The notes below the pieces were generated by a model. It saw only the letters and a list, made by a program, of their open reading frames with translations. It was not told the DNA's origin and did not search any database. Of a stretch of 15,855 nucleotides of DNA, positions 6,739-14,766 are shown one piece after another. Location: contig CABVBV010000033.1 in the NCBI GenBank assembly GCA_902496595.1, positions 1 to 15,855 of the forward strand, in the 5' to 3' direction. Both the position numbers and the translations under genes were made by a program. Origin of the DNA: an uncultured Eubacteriales bacterium (lineage in GTDB: Bacteria; Bacillota; Clostridia; Oscillospirales; Oscillospiraceae). Each line of letters starts with the position of its first letter. Positions within the stretch are counted from its first letter, which is position 1.

Positions 6739-7634
6739 GTGGCTCGCTCCAATATCTCAACAAGATTATCCCAGAAAATATTCCTCACCAGGGTCTCCGG
6801 GTAATTTCTTCTCAGCAGCGCCTCGTAGATCTTATAGACACCCCCGGCTCCATCGATGCCATCCGGGCAGTCGTCGATACCATCCAGGTCTGCGCCTATG
6901 AACACGGCCTTCTCTCCGCCAAGTGAGAGGAAGCGCTCAATATGGGCGCAGACGGCGTCCACGTCCCGGGTGAGGCCCAGAAAGTCAGGGCAGAGGTTTA
7001 TTCCCGCGCCTCCTCCCTGCTTCTCCAGGGCTATGAACTGCTCGTCGGTGAGGTTTCTGGGGAAATCCGAGCATAGCGCCGCAGAGTCCGAGTGGCTGGC
7101 GAGCACGGGCCGTGCGCTGACCTCGAGAACGTCCCAAAAGGCCCGCTCCGAGGCGTGGCTGAGGTCGATCACGACTCCCATTTCCTGTGCCTCCCGCACA
7201 AAAACGCATCCCCTGTCCGTCAGGCCGCCTCCGCCGTCCATGGCCGAGCCGCACAGTACGTTGTCCGAGTTCCAGCAGAGGTTGGCCATTAGCAGGCCGT
7301 CCTCCTCGTGAGCACGTCTGAGCCTCCCGATATCGCAGTTGAACTGCTCCATTCCCTCGAGGGACAGCAGCGCAGCCAGGAGGCCCTCCTTCGCCGTTTG
7401 TCTGAGTTCGCGCATATCCCGGCACAGCCGTCCTCTGCCGCTGAGCTCCAACTCCCTTTTGAGCAGCGCGACCTTTTCCTCATATCTGCCGCCCCAAACA
7501 GCAAAAAACTGGGCTCTCGGCTCATATTTCTCCAGGCGCTCGAGGTCAAGCTGGTATCTGTTCTCCAAAAGCGAGCCGCCGCGCTCCAGCACGGCGGTTA
7601 TGGTATCGCAGTGTGCGTCGAAGTACGGGATCAT
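6735..7634 (-). CDS. M19-family (membrane dipeptidase-type) zinc dipeptidase
   Basis: A 299-residue metallopeptidase of family M19, which cleaves dipeptides, including Cys-Gly types and D-residue dipeptides. All expected zinc ligands are present: H8 and D10 (DAHCD), E93 (SLEGME), H160 (DLSHAS) and H181 (ASHSD). The family's R-N-L segment (193-195) and DLDG (249-252) are also present. No signal peptide is seen, so it is probably cytoplasmic despite the family name. ATG 7634 was chosen because it overlaps the stop of the C-S lyase gene by four bases and starts directly on the family motif; longer upstream reading lies inside that gene. The 3' end overlaps the ArsC-like gene by four bases. Confidence 0.93.
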   Translation of the reverse strand: MIPYFDAHCDTITAVLERGGSLLENRYQLDLERLEKYEPRAQFFAVWGGRYEEKVALLKRELELSGRGRLCRDMRELRQTAKEGLLAALLSLEGMEQFNCDIGRLRRAHEEDGLLMANLCWNSDNVLCGSAMDGGGGLTDRGCVFVREAQEMGVVIDLSHASERAFWDVLEVSARPVLASHSDSAALCSDFPRNLTDEQFIALEKQGGGAGINLCPDFLGLTRDVDAVCAHIERFLSLGGEKAVFIGADLDGIDDCPDGIDGAGGVYKIYEALLRRNYPETLVRNIFWDNLVEILERAT

Positions 7635-8815
7635 ATGATTCCACGCCTCTTTGCCGCACTCTCGAGCCTTTCCAGTCCGGCTTCCACGTAGTGTCTCGGG
7701 CAAGCCAGGTTCACCCTGTGAAAAAGTTCATAACCCTCGCCGAACACGGCGCCGCTCTCGGAATAGAACTTCGCGTCTCGGTGCAGGAAGCTGTCGAGCC
7801 CTTCCCTGTCGAGTCCGGTACCGCGGCAGTCCATCCACGCGAGGTATGTACCGTCCGGCATATGGCAGCGCAGGGCGGGTATGCGCTCGCGCAGGTAGTC
7901 CGTGAACAGTCGGCAGTTGCCCTCGAGCACCTTGAGGCACTCGTCCAGCCAGCCCTCGCCGTTTCTGTACGCTGCCTCGCAGGCTGCGTAGCCGAAGGCG
8001 TTGAAGTAGCCGCCCATATCACGGGCAATGGCCTTGCGCACCCGCTCGCGGAGCGCCGGGTCGGGTGTGAGCACATTCGATATCGTCATGCCCGCAATGT
8101 TGAAGGTCTTGCTCGGTGCGGTGAGCACCACGCTGTTTGCGGCAAAGTCCTCAGATATCGCGGCAAAGACCGTGTGCTCGTGCCCGGTATAGCTGATGTC
8201 GAAGTGTATCTCGTCCGAGACGACGAGGACGCCGTGCGCAAGGCACATTTCGCCCACCCGCCGGAGCTCCTCGTGCGTCCAGACCCGGCCCGTGGGGTTC
8301 TGCGGGCTGCAGAGGATGAGGAGCTTCACGTTCTCGGAGACGATCTTGCGCTCCATGTCCTCGAAGTCCATGACGTAACCGTTCTCCGTCTCCACCAGGT
8401 CTGTGCGGACGAGCTTCCGGCCGTTCTGTTCAATCGACTTATAGAATGGAGGGTAACTCGGGAAATGCAGAAGTACGGCGTCGCCCGGCTCCGAGAGCGC
8501 CCTGATGCAGCAGCCCACTCCCAACACGAGGCCGTAGGTCTGGTTGAGCCAGTCGGTATCTATTTCCCAACCGTGGCGGCGGGACATCCAGCTTTTTATC
8601 TCGCCCTTGAGGCTCTCCGGCGCGCCGGAATAACCGAAGCTGCCCTCGCGCAGCTGCTTCTCTATGCCCGAAGCGATCTCTGGCGCCAGCTTGAACTTCA
8701 TCTCTGCCACGCCGAAGTCTATGCAGTCAGGCTCCGGCGTCCCATATTCCGCAAGACTGCGCCACATAGGTGTGTCAGTGCCGAAAGCGGGGTGCAGGCT
8801 CTCAAAATCGTACAT
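7631..8815 (-). CDS. patB: MalY/PatB-family PLP-dependent C-S lyase (cystathionine beta-lyase type)
   Basis: A 394-residue fold-type I PLP enzyme, of the normal length. Motifs run in MalY/PatB order: FPSYPPF (118-124), PQNPTGRVW (171-179), SDEIH with D201, the PLP lysine K236 in APSKTFNIAGM, and the substrate-carboxylate arginine in NLACPR (R368 region). Members split the C-S bond of cystathionine or cysteine S-conjugates into a thiol, pyruvate and ammonia; some are general aminotransferases. AAGGAG lies eight bases before ATG 8815, which is 12 bases after the RNase J stop. The coupled dipeptidase downstream suggests it acts on cysteine conjugates freed from dipeptides. Exact substrate unknown. 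Confidence 0.93.
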   Translation of the reverse strand: MYDFESLHPAFGTDTPMWRSLAEYGTPEPDCIDFGVAEMKFKLAPEIASGIEKQLREGSFGYSGAPESLKGEIKSWMSRRHGWEIDTDWLNQTYGLVLGVGCCIRALSEPGDAVLLHFPSYPPFYKSIEQNGRKLVRTDLVETENGYVMDFEDMERKIVSENVKLLILCSPQNPTGRVWTHEELRRVGEMCLAHGVLVVSDEIHFDISYTGHEHTVFAAISEDFAANSVVLTAPSKTFNIAGMTISNVLTPDPALRERVRKAIARDMGGYFNAFGYAACEAAYRNGEGWLDECLKVLEGNCRLFTDYLRERIPALRCHMPDGTYLAWMDCRGTGLDREGLDSFLHRDAKFYSESGAVFGEGYELFHRVNLACPRHYVEAGLERLESAAKRRGII

Positions 8816-8827
8816 AATCGCATCTCC

Positions 8828-10483
8828 TTACAGCTCGGTGATGACGGGAATTATCATGGGGCTCCGCTTCGTGGCCTTATACAGATAGCCCGTAAGGTTA
8901 GTACGCACCTTGTTCTTGATGCCCGCCCAGTCGTTTATCCTCTGGTGGCGGCAGCTGGCCAGGCTCTCGTTTATGACCCTTCTCATCTCGTCCATGAGTC
9001 CGTCCGACTCCTTCTCGTATATAAAGCCCCTGGTCACTATCTCCGGAGGCGCCAACAGAGAGGCATCCTCACCGGAGAGCGCGAGCACCACGACTATCAT
9101 GCCGTCCTGCGCCAGGTGCTTCCTGTCCCGGAGCACAACGCTGCCCACGTCGCCCACGCCAGTGCCGTCCACGAACACGCGGCCCGCGGGCACGCTGTCC
9201 TCGGCCTTGACGCTACGGCGGCTCAGCTCTATGACCCGGCCGTTTTCAGCGATGACGATATTGTTCGGCGCGACGCCCATCATGCGGCCCAGCTCCGCGT
9301 GCTTGCAGAGCATCCTGTACTCGCCGTGTACGGGGATGAAGAACTTCGGCTTCGTCAGAGCCAGCATCATCTTCTGCTCCTCCTGCGAGGCGTGCCCCGA
9401 GACGTGCAGGTCTGTATGCCGGTCGTAGATCACCTCTGCACCCTTGTGGAACAGCTCGTCTATCACCCTGGAAATAGTCAGCTCATTTCCGGGTATGGCC
9501 GAGGCGGAGATGATTATCCTGTCTCCGGCGTCTATATTTATCTGTTTGTGCTCGGAGAAGGCCATGCGGTACAGGGCAGACATACTCTCGCCCTGGCTCC
9601 CGGTTGAGATTATCACTATCCTGTCCTTCGGCTGGCCCTTTATCTGGTTCAGGTCGACCAGAACTCCCTCCGGGATGTCCATATATCCCAGTTCGATGGC
9701 GACCTTAATCATGTTCTCCATGCTCCGGCCCGCGACCGCGACCTTGCGTTTATACTTCGCCGCAACGTTGATTATCTGCTGGATCCTCTGCACGTTCGAG
9801 GCGAAAGTGGTTACTATTATACGCTTCTCGCAGCCCTTGAAAAGCTCGTCGAAACGCTCGGCCACGCGGCTCTCGGACTCGGTATGCCCCGGCTTCTCCG
9901 TATTAGTCGAGTCTGAAAGCAGAGCCAGAATGCCCTGCTTGCCCAATTGGCCGATCCTTGCCAGGTCTATCATCTCGCCCTGTATCGGAGTCACATCTAT
10001 TTTGAAGTCTCCGGTGTGCAGGACGGTACCTATGGGCGTCTTGATGGCGAGAGCCACAGAGTCCGCGATCGAGTGGTTCACGTGGATGAACTCTATCTCG
10101 AAGCAGCCGAGTTTGAAGCGGTCGCCAGCCTTCTTCGTGAAGATCTGCGTGTTGTAGAGGAGGTCGAACTCCTCCAGCTTCAGCTCAATGATGCCCGCCG
10201 TGAGACTGGTAGCGTAGATGGGCACGTCCAGCTCTCTCATTACGTAGGGCAGCGCGCCGATATGATCCTCGTGCCCGTGGGTGATCACGATGCCGCGTAT
10301 GCGCTCCTTATTCTGCTTCAGATAGGTGATGTCGGGTATAACGACATCAATGCCGTAGAGCTCCTCGTCCGGAAACCCCAGACCGCAGTCCACGACGACA
10401 ATGTCCTGCCCGTATTCGTACACGGTGAGGTTCTTTCCTATCTCACCGAGGCCGCCGAGCGGGATTATCTTCAATTTTGCCAT
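8828..10483 (-). CDS. rnj: Ribonuclease J
   Basis: A 551-residue RNase J of the metallo-beta-lactamase/beta-CASP class, with 5'-3' exonuclease and endonuclease activity in mRNA decay and rRNA maturation. It begins MAKLKIIPLGGLGEIGKN. The zinc motif HGHEDH is at 69-74, further ligands at H137 and D159 (HTGDF), and the beta-CASP region includes TGSQGE and FFIPVHGEYRML. The C-terminal domain is present, so the protein is full length. ATG 10483 follows AAGGAG. The 74-base gap before it, after recR, holds a weak hairpin with a G-U pair but no clear terminator, so it may share the rpe-recR transcript. Whether it is RNase J1- or J2-like is not decided. Confidence 0.96.
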   Translation of the reverse strand: MAKLKIIPLGGLGEIGKNLTVYEYGQDIVVVDCGLGFPDEELYGIDVVIPDITYLKQNKERIRGIVITHGHEDHIGALPYVMRELDVPIYATSLTAGIIELKLEEFDLLYNTQIFTKKAGDRFKLGCFEIEFIHVNHSIADSVALAIKTPIGTVLHTGDFKIDVTPIQGEMIDLARIGQLGKQGILALLSDSTNTEKPGHTESESRVAERFDELFKGCEKRIIVTTFASNVQRIQQIINVAAKYKRKVAVAGRSMENMIKVAIELGYMDIPEGVLVDLNQIKGQPKDRIVIISTGSQGESMSALYRMAFSEHKQINIDAGDRIIISASAIPGNELTISRVIDELFHKGAEVIYDRHTDLHVSGHASQEEQKMMLALTKPKFFIPVHGEYRMLCKHAELGRMMGVAPNNIVIAENGRVIELSRRSVKAEDSVPAGRVFVDGTGVGDVGSVVLRDRKHLAQDGMIVVVLALSGEDASLLAPPEIVTRGFIYEKESDGLMDEMRRVINESLASCRHQRINDWAGIKNKVRTNLTGYLYKATKRSPMIIPVITEL

Positions 10484-10557
10484 ATTAAACTCCTTATATT
10501 TTATTGTCTTATGTACAACGGCTATCCAACAGTATAACCGCTAAGGCCAGGTTTAAG

Positions 10558-11157
10558 TCACATCTCCACCCTGCCCTCGAGGGCGCGGGTAAGCGTAGCG
10601 TCGTCGGCGAACTCAAGGTTCGAGCCGACGGGTATCCCATATGCAAGCCTCGTCACTTTGACTCCGAACGTCTTGAGCAGTCTTGAAATGTACATGGCCG
10701 TGGTCTCCCCCTCCGTGTCGGGGTTCATGGCCATGATGACCTCCTCCACGTCGCCATTCGCGACCCGTGACACCAACTCGGATATCTTCAGGTCGTCCGG
10801 CCCTACGTGGCTCATCGGCGAAAGCACCCCGTGCAGCACGTGGTACACGCCGTTATATTCCCTTCCCCTCTCAAAGCTCAGCACATCCCGGGGCTCCGCC
10901 ACCACACAGATGACGCTCCTGTCGCGCTTGTTCGACGCACAGATCGAGCAGACCTCCGCGTCGGTCAGGTTCTGGCACACGGCACAGCATTTTATTGACT
11001 TCTTCGCGTCAGATATCGCCTTAGCAAAGGCCTCAGCCTCCGCGTCCGGCAGCGACAAAGTGAAAAACGCCAGCCTCTGCGCACTCTTTTTGCCTATGCC
11101 CGGAAGCATGGCGAACTTATCTATCAGGTTCTCAAGCGCGGCCGGAAAAAAGGACAT
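10558..11157 (-). CDS. recR: Recombination mediator protein RecR
   Basis: A 199-residue RecR, which works with RecF and RecO to load RecA on single-stranded DNA. The helix-hairpin-helix is LPGIGKKSAQRLAF (18-31). The zinc finger has C58, C61, C70 and C73 (CAVC and CSIC), and the Toprim domain has VVAEPRDV and MNPDTEGE. Length is typical. ATG 11157 follows a GAGGT site and begins 27 bases after the rpe stop, so it is probably in the rpe operon. The usual dnaX or YbaB neighbour is not seen here. Confidence 0.97.
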   Translation of the reverse strand: MSFFPAALENLIDKFAMLPGIGKKSAQRLAFFTLSLPDAEAEAFAKAISDAKKSIKCCAVCQNLTDAEVCSICASNKRDRSVICVVAEPRDVLSFERGREYNGVYHVLHGVLSPMSHVGPDDLKISELVSRVANGDVEEVIMAMNPDTEGETTAMYISRLLKTFGVKVTRLAYGIPVGSNLEFADDATLTRALEGRVEM

Positions 11158-11184
11158 ATTTCTTCTACCTCGTATGAACTGAAT

Positions 11185-11856
11185 TTACGGCTTTACCGCA
11201 GCCGCCATGCGTATTCCCTCTATCGCTTTCGCCCTGTCCGGCTTACCAAACACGGCGCTGCCCGCGACCAGCACGTTCGCTCCGGCGTCAACTACCAGTG
11301 GGGCGGTGCTCTCGTCTATGCCGCCGTCCACCTCGAGCTCGCAGCCGGGCTTGTACTCGTTTATGAGCGCACGGATACCCCGTATTTTCGGCAGCATATC
11401 CGCCATGAAACTCTGGCCGCCGAAACCAGGTTCGACAGTCATTACCAGAACCATGTCGAGCCGGTCAAGATACGGCAATATGACTGAGCCCGGCGTCTTC
11501 GGCTTTACGGACAACGCCGCTTTCTTACCCTTGGCCTTTATCTCGTCCAAAGCAGCGAGGATATCCTGCGGCTCGTCGGCCTCGACGTGGAAGCAGACCA
11601 GGTCGGCGCCCGCGTCGCAGAATTTGCCGACATATCTGTGCGGTTTGCTTATCATGAGATGCACGTCGAGGAACATATCCGTGGCCTTCCTGAGTGAGCT
11701 CACCACAGGTATGCCGATAGAGATATTCGGCACAAAGAGCCCGTCCATTACGTCCACATGGACATAGTCGGCTCCTGCGGCTTTGATCTCCGCTACTTCA
11801 CTCTCCAGATTGACAAAGTCTGCTGAGAGGATTGATGGTGCGAGCTTGATGTCCAT
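11185..11856 (-). CDS. rpe: Ribulose-phosphate 3-epimerase
   Basis: A 223-residue TIM-barrel enzyme that interconverts ribulose 5-phosphate and xylulose 5-phosphate in the pentose phosphate pathway. The metal-binding residues are in place: H33 and D35 (HVDVMDG), H66 (DVHLMI) and D177 (EVDGGI). The phosphate loop MTVEPGFGGQSF (139-150) is also present. ATG 11856 follows GAGGAGG-like bases in the leader. It is the first gene of the minus-strand run that continues with recR, and a TATAAT promoter lies about 125 bases upstream. Confidence 0.97.
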   Translation of the reverse strand: MDIKLAPSILSADFVNLESEVAEIKAAGADYVHVDVMDGLFVPNISIGIPVVSSLRKATDMFLDVHLMISKPHRYVGKFCDAGADLVCFHVEADEPQDILAALDEIKAKGKKAALSVKPKTPGSVILPYLDRLDMVLVMTVEPGFGGQSFMADMLPKIRGIRALINEYKPGCELEVDGGIDESTAPLVVDAGANVLVAGSAVFGKPDRAKAIEGIRMAAAVKP

Positions 11857-11937
11857 ACTGTGCCTCCTCGTAACTGTGTACAGGTCTGTAACATAAGATA
11901 ACTCAGCGGAACGGCGCGCCGGCCTTCGCTTTCATAT

Positions 11938-11969
11938 AGGGGCGCGGGGCACCCGCCCTGCGCTCCCCT
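11938..11969 (-). other. GC-rich hairpin in the rpe leader
   Basis: AGGGGCGC (11938-11945) pairs with GCGCTCCCCT (11960-11969) with one bulged base; the loop side is itself G/C rich. It would lie within about 40 nt of the predicted rpe transcript start and has no T-run after it, so it is not a terminator. A stabilising or regulatory 5' structure is possible. No riboswitch class is recognised. Confidence 0.4.
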
Positions 11970-11981
11970 GGAAATCATATA

Positions 11982-12011
11982 ATTATACTACATTTCACCT
12001 TACCGGCGCAA
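11982..12011 (-). promoter_or_regulatory. Promoter of the rpe operon
   Basis: Minus-strand TTGCGC (12011-12006), 18 bases, perfect TATAAT (11987-11982). The start near 11975 gives a leader of about 120 nt before rpe. Confidence 0.6.
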
Positions 12012-12025
12012 CTGTTTTTGAATAA

Positions 12026-12050
12026 AGGCCGCAGCATTCTGCTCCGGCCT
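12026..12050 (-). terminator. Hairpin with U-rich tail downstream of the hydroxylase gene
   Basis: AGGCC and GCAG (12026-12034) pair with CTGC and GGCCT (12039-12050) around a CATT loop, with a 3-base bulge. On the minus strand the stem is followed by TTTATT, as in a weak intrinsic terminator. It would catch transcripts passing the hairpin at 12125-12154 and lies just upstream of the rpe promoter. Confidence 0.45.
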
Positions 12051-12124
12051 CAGCTTATCGAACAAGGCTCCGCGAGAAGCATCTGCCGCTGTGTCCTTGA
12101 GCTCTGTGGGCTTTTCGGCAGACT

Positions 12125-12154
12125 AAGGCCCCCGGCCGTCAGGTCGGGGGCCTT
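12125..12154 (-). terminator. Terminator hairpin after the fused hydroxylase gene
   Basis: AAGGCCCCCG (12125-12134) pairs perfectly with CGGGGGCCTT (12145-12154), and three more inner pairs including one G-T bring the loop down to four bases. It begins 14 bases after the hydroxylase stop. No clear T-run follows on the minus strand (TTAGTC), so efficiency may depend on the second hairpin. The rest of the 11857-12168 gap, apart from the rpe promoter and leader, holds nothing else recognised. Confidence 0.65.
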
Positions 12155-12168
12155 CTCTTGCGCATTTC

Positions 12169-14748
12169 TCAGTGTTTCTTGCTGTACCAGGTGTCCTCCA
12201 GAGGCAGGCTCGTCCTGAACTTGCCGTCGCGGAAGTAGTACGCGCCCTGCACCGCCGGAGCGGTCGGTATGGCCGAGATCTCGCCTATGCCCTTCGAGCC
12301 GTAGGCAAAGGGCAGCAGCTCGTCCTTCTCCACGTAGATGGCGTGGATATCAGGTATCTGCGTCGAGTGCAGCAGGCCCAGAGTGCCGTATTTGACCTGC
12401 GGTATGCAGTCCTCGAGCGGGAAGTGCTCCGTCAGGGCGTAGCCCATGCCCATGAGCACGCCGCCCTCTATCTGGCCCTGAATGGAGGTCGGGTTCACGA
12501 CCTTGCCCGAGTCGTGCGCCGCGTAGACCTCCTTGATCTTTCCGTCGTCGTCCAGCACGACGACGTGCGCCGCGAAACCATAGGCCACGTGGCTCTTCGG
12601 GAAGGGCACGTCAGCGCCCAGCTTGTCCGTCGGGTCGAAGAACTCGGCAAAGTATTCCTTGCCCTCGAGCTTAGACAGGTCGCCGCCCGCCTCGTCGAGA
12701 TCCTTCTTGAGATCCACAGCCGCCATGCGCACGGCCTCGCCGGTGATGAGCGTCTGCCTCGAGCCGGAAGTGGTGCCCGAGTCGGGCGAGAGCTCCGAGT
12801 TGCTGCCCATGTTCTTCATCTGCGACAGCGGCAGGCCCGTGGTCTGGGCCAGCTCCTGCAGGAAAATCGTCGCGCAGCCCTGGCCGATGTCCGAAGCCGC
12901 CGAGTACAGCTGCACCTTGCCGTCGTGTACCTCGAGCCGGCAGCGGCCCTTGTCCGGCAGGCCCACGCCGACGCCCGAGTTCTTCATCGCGCAGGCGATG
13001 CCCACGCGGCCCGGGTTCGCGTCATACGCCGGCTTCACCGCCAGCAGGCACTCCTTCAGCGCCGTGGATACGTCCGCTATCTGGCCGTTCGGCAGCACCT
13101 TGCCCGGCTCGATGGCATTCCTGTACCTGATCTCCCAGGGCGAAATGCCTACCTTCTCGGCCAGAAGGTTTATGATGCTCTCCAGCGCGAACTCGCTCTG
13201 CGTCACACCGAAGCCGCGAAATGCGCCCGCGGGCGGGTTGTTCGTATAGTAGCTGTAACCCCTGATATCCGTATTCTGGTAGGTATACGGCCCGACGGAG
13301 TGCGTGCAGGCCCTCTCGAGCACGGGGCCGGAGAGCGAGGCGTAAGCTCCGGTGTCGAAGTATATCTCGCAGTCGAGGCCGGTGAACATACCCTCCTCGT
13401 CGCAGCCGAGGGTAAAGGTGGCCTCCATATAGTGGCGCTTCGGATGGAAGTTTATGGACTCCTGCCTGGAGAAGCGGAACTTCACCGGCCTGCCCACCTT
13501 CAGCGCGCAGAGCACGGCCACGTGCTGGGCCGAGACGTCCTCCTTGCCGCCGAATCCGCCGCCGACGTACTTGTTCTCAACGACGACCCGGCGCTGCTCC
13601 CAGCCGAGCATGATGGCTATCTCCTTGCGGGTATCGTAGACGCCCTGGTCGGAGGTATAGACCTTCACGCCGTCCTTGTACGGGAAGGCCACGGCGCACT
13701 CGGGTTCCAGGAAGGCGTGCTCCGTGAACGGGGTAACGAAATTCTTCGTGACGGTGTACTTGGACTCTGCGAGCGCCTTTTTCGCGTCGCCGCGGACGAC
13801 GTGGCGCTGCTGGCAGAGGTTGCCGTTCGGGTGCAGCTTCGGCGCGTCGGGCGCCATGGCCTCCTTTACGTTCCTCACCGGTTCCAATACCTCGTACTCT
13901 ACCTTGACGAGCTTTCTCGCCTTGTCGACTATCTCCTGCGTCTCGCCCACGACGAGGCAGATGGCGTCGCCCGCCATGCGCGTGATGTCGCCCTTGGCTA
14001 TCATCACGTCCCAGTCCTGCTGTATGTGGCCGACCTTGTTGTTCGGCACGTCCTCGGCAGTCAGCACCGCGAGCACGCCGGGCAGGGCCGCGGCCTTCGA
14101 GGTGTCGATATCCAGTATCCTGGCCCTGGCGTACTTCGAGCGAACCGCGCCGCCGTAGACCATGCCTTCCATCTCGATATCGTCGCAATACTCGCCGTAT
14201 CCCAGCACCTTCGGGCGCACGTCCGTCCTGAACGCCCTCTGGCCCACGCCGAACTCATCGCCCTTCTCGAGCATCGGGTCTATCTCCGCGTCGCCCCTCA
14301 GGATGGCCGCCGCGAGCGTGATGCCCTCGATTATCTTCTTATAGCCCGTGCAGCGGCAGATATTGCCCCTGAGCGCGACCTTTATCTGCTCCTCCGTCGG
14401 GTCGGGTACCTTGTCGATGAGCGCCTTGCCCGCCATGACCATGCCCGGGATGCAGAAGCCGCACTGCACCGCGCCGACCTTGCCGAAGGCGTAGACGAAC
14501 GCCTCCTGCTCCTCATGCGTCATGCCCTCGACCGTGACTATATTGCGGCCCACGGCCTTCTTCGTCGTCAGCACGCAGGACTTCACGGCCCTGCCGTCCA
14601 CAATTATCGTGCAGGTTCCGCAGGCGCCCTCGCTGCAGCCGTCCTTCACGGATTTCAGGTTCAGATCGTCGCGAAGGTAGCGGAGCAGGGGCTTGTCCTC
14701 CGTCGTGCTCCTCGTAATGCCGTTTACTTTGAAAACATATTCAGCCAT
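12169..14748 (-). CDS. Fused 2Fe-2S/molybdopterin hydroxylase, selenium-dependent xanthine dehydrogenase type
   Basis: An 859-residue single-chain molybdenum hydroxylase. Residues 1-150 carry two 2Fe-2S clusters (C38, C43, C46, C58; C96, C99, C131, C133); the rest is the molybdopterin domain, with GGGFGGKE (397-404), GAFRGFG (508-514), DIGQG and the catalytic E823 in GIGE. The positions that bind purine in bovine xanthine oxidase (E802, R880, F911, F914) are kept as E403, R479, F510 and F513. This fused, FAD-less layout matches the family proposed to carry labile selenium; it needs no selenocysteine codon. ATG 14748 is eight bases after GGAGG; a GTG nine bases earlier overlaps that site and is rejected. 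It follows the polyferredoxin gene by 18 bases. Purine use is likely, selenium inferred. Confidence 0.9.
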   Translation of the reverse strand: MAEYVFKVNGITRSTTEDKPLLRYLRDDLNLKSVKDGCSEGACGTCTIIVDGRAVKSCVLTTKKAVGRNIVTVEGMTHEEQEAFVYAFGKVGAVQCGFCIPGMVMAGKALIDKVPDPTEEQIKVALRGNICRCTGYKKIIEGITLAAAILRGDAEIDPMLEKGDEFGVGQRAFRTDVRPKVLGYGEYCDDIEMEGMVYGGAVRSKYARARILDIDTSKAAALPGVLAVLTAEDVPNNKVGHIQQDWDVMIAKGDITRMAGDAICLVVGETQEIVDKARKLVKVEYEVLEPVRNVKEAMAPDAPKLHPNGNLCQQRHVVRGDAKKALAESKYTVTKNFVTPFTEHAFLEPECAVAFPYKDGVKVYTSDQGVYDTRKEIAIMLGWEQRRVVVENKYVGGGFGGKEDVSAQHVAVLCALKVGRPVKFRFSRQESINFHPKRHYMEATFTLGCDEEGMFTGLDCEIYFDTGAYASLSGPVLERACTHSVGPYTYQNTDIRGYSYYTNNPPAGAFRGFGVTQSEFALESIINLLAEKVGISPWEIRYRNAIEPGKVLPNGQIADVSTALKECLLAVKPAYDANPGRVGIACAMKNSGVGVGLPDKGRCRLEVHDGKVQLYSAASDIGQGCATIFLQELAQTTGLPLSQMKNMGSNSELSPDSGTTSGSRQTLITGEAVRMAAVDLKKDLDEAGGDLSKLEGKEYFAEFFDPTDKLGADVPFPKSHVAYGFAAHVVVLDDDGKIKEVYAAHDSGKVVNPTSIQGQIEGGVLMGMGYALTEHFPLEDCIPQVKYGTLGLLHSTQIPDIHAIYVEKDELLPFAYGSKGIGEISAIPTAPAVQGAYYFRDGKFRTSLPLEDTWYSKKH

Positions 14749-14766
14749 TTTGCCCACCTCCGTTTT

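Noticed and set aside
7613..9607. A 664-codon open frame antisense to the C-S lyase and RNase J genes
   Set aside because: It has the same antisense composition, no domain match, and lies over two genes with intact active sites.
12018..12124. Possible hidden tRNA (a T-loop-like ATCGAAC) or selenocysteine-related RNA between the rpe promoter and the hydroxylase terminator
   Set aside because: The flanking bases do not pair as a T stem and no acceptor or anticodon arm can be drawn.
14749..14757. GTG start at 14757 for the fused hydroxylase
   Set aside because: The GTG overlaps the GGAGG ribosome site itself, which is correctly spaced for ATG 14748.
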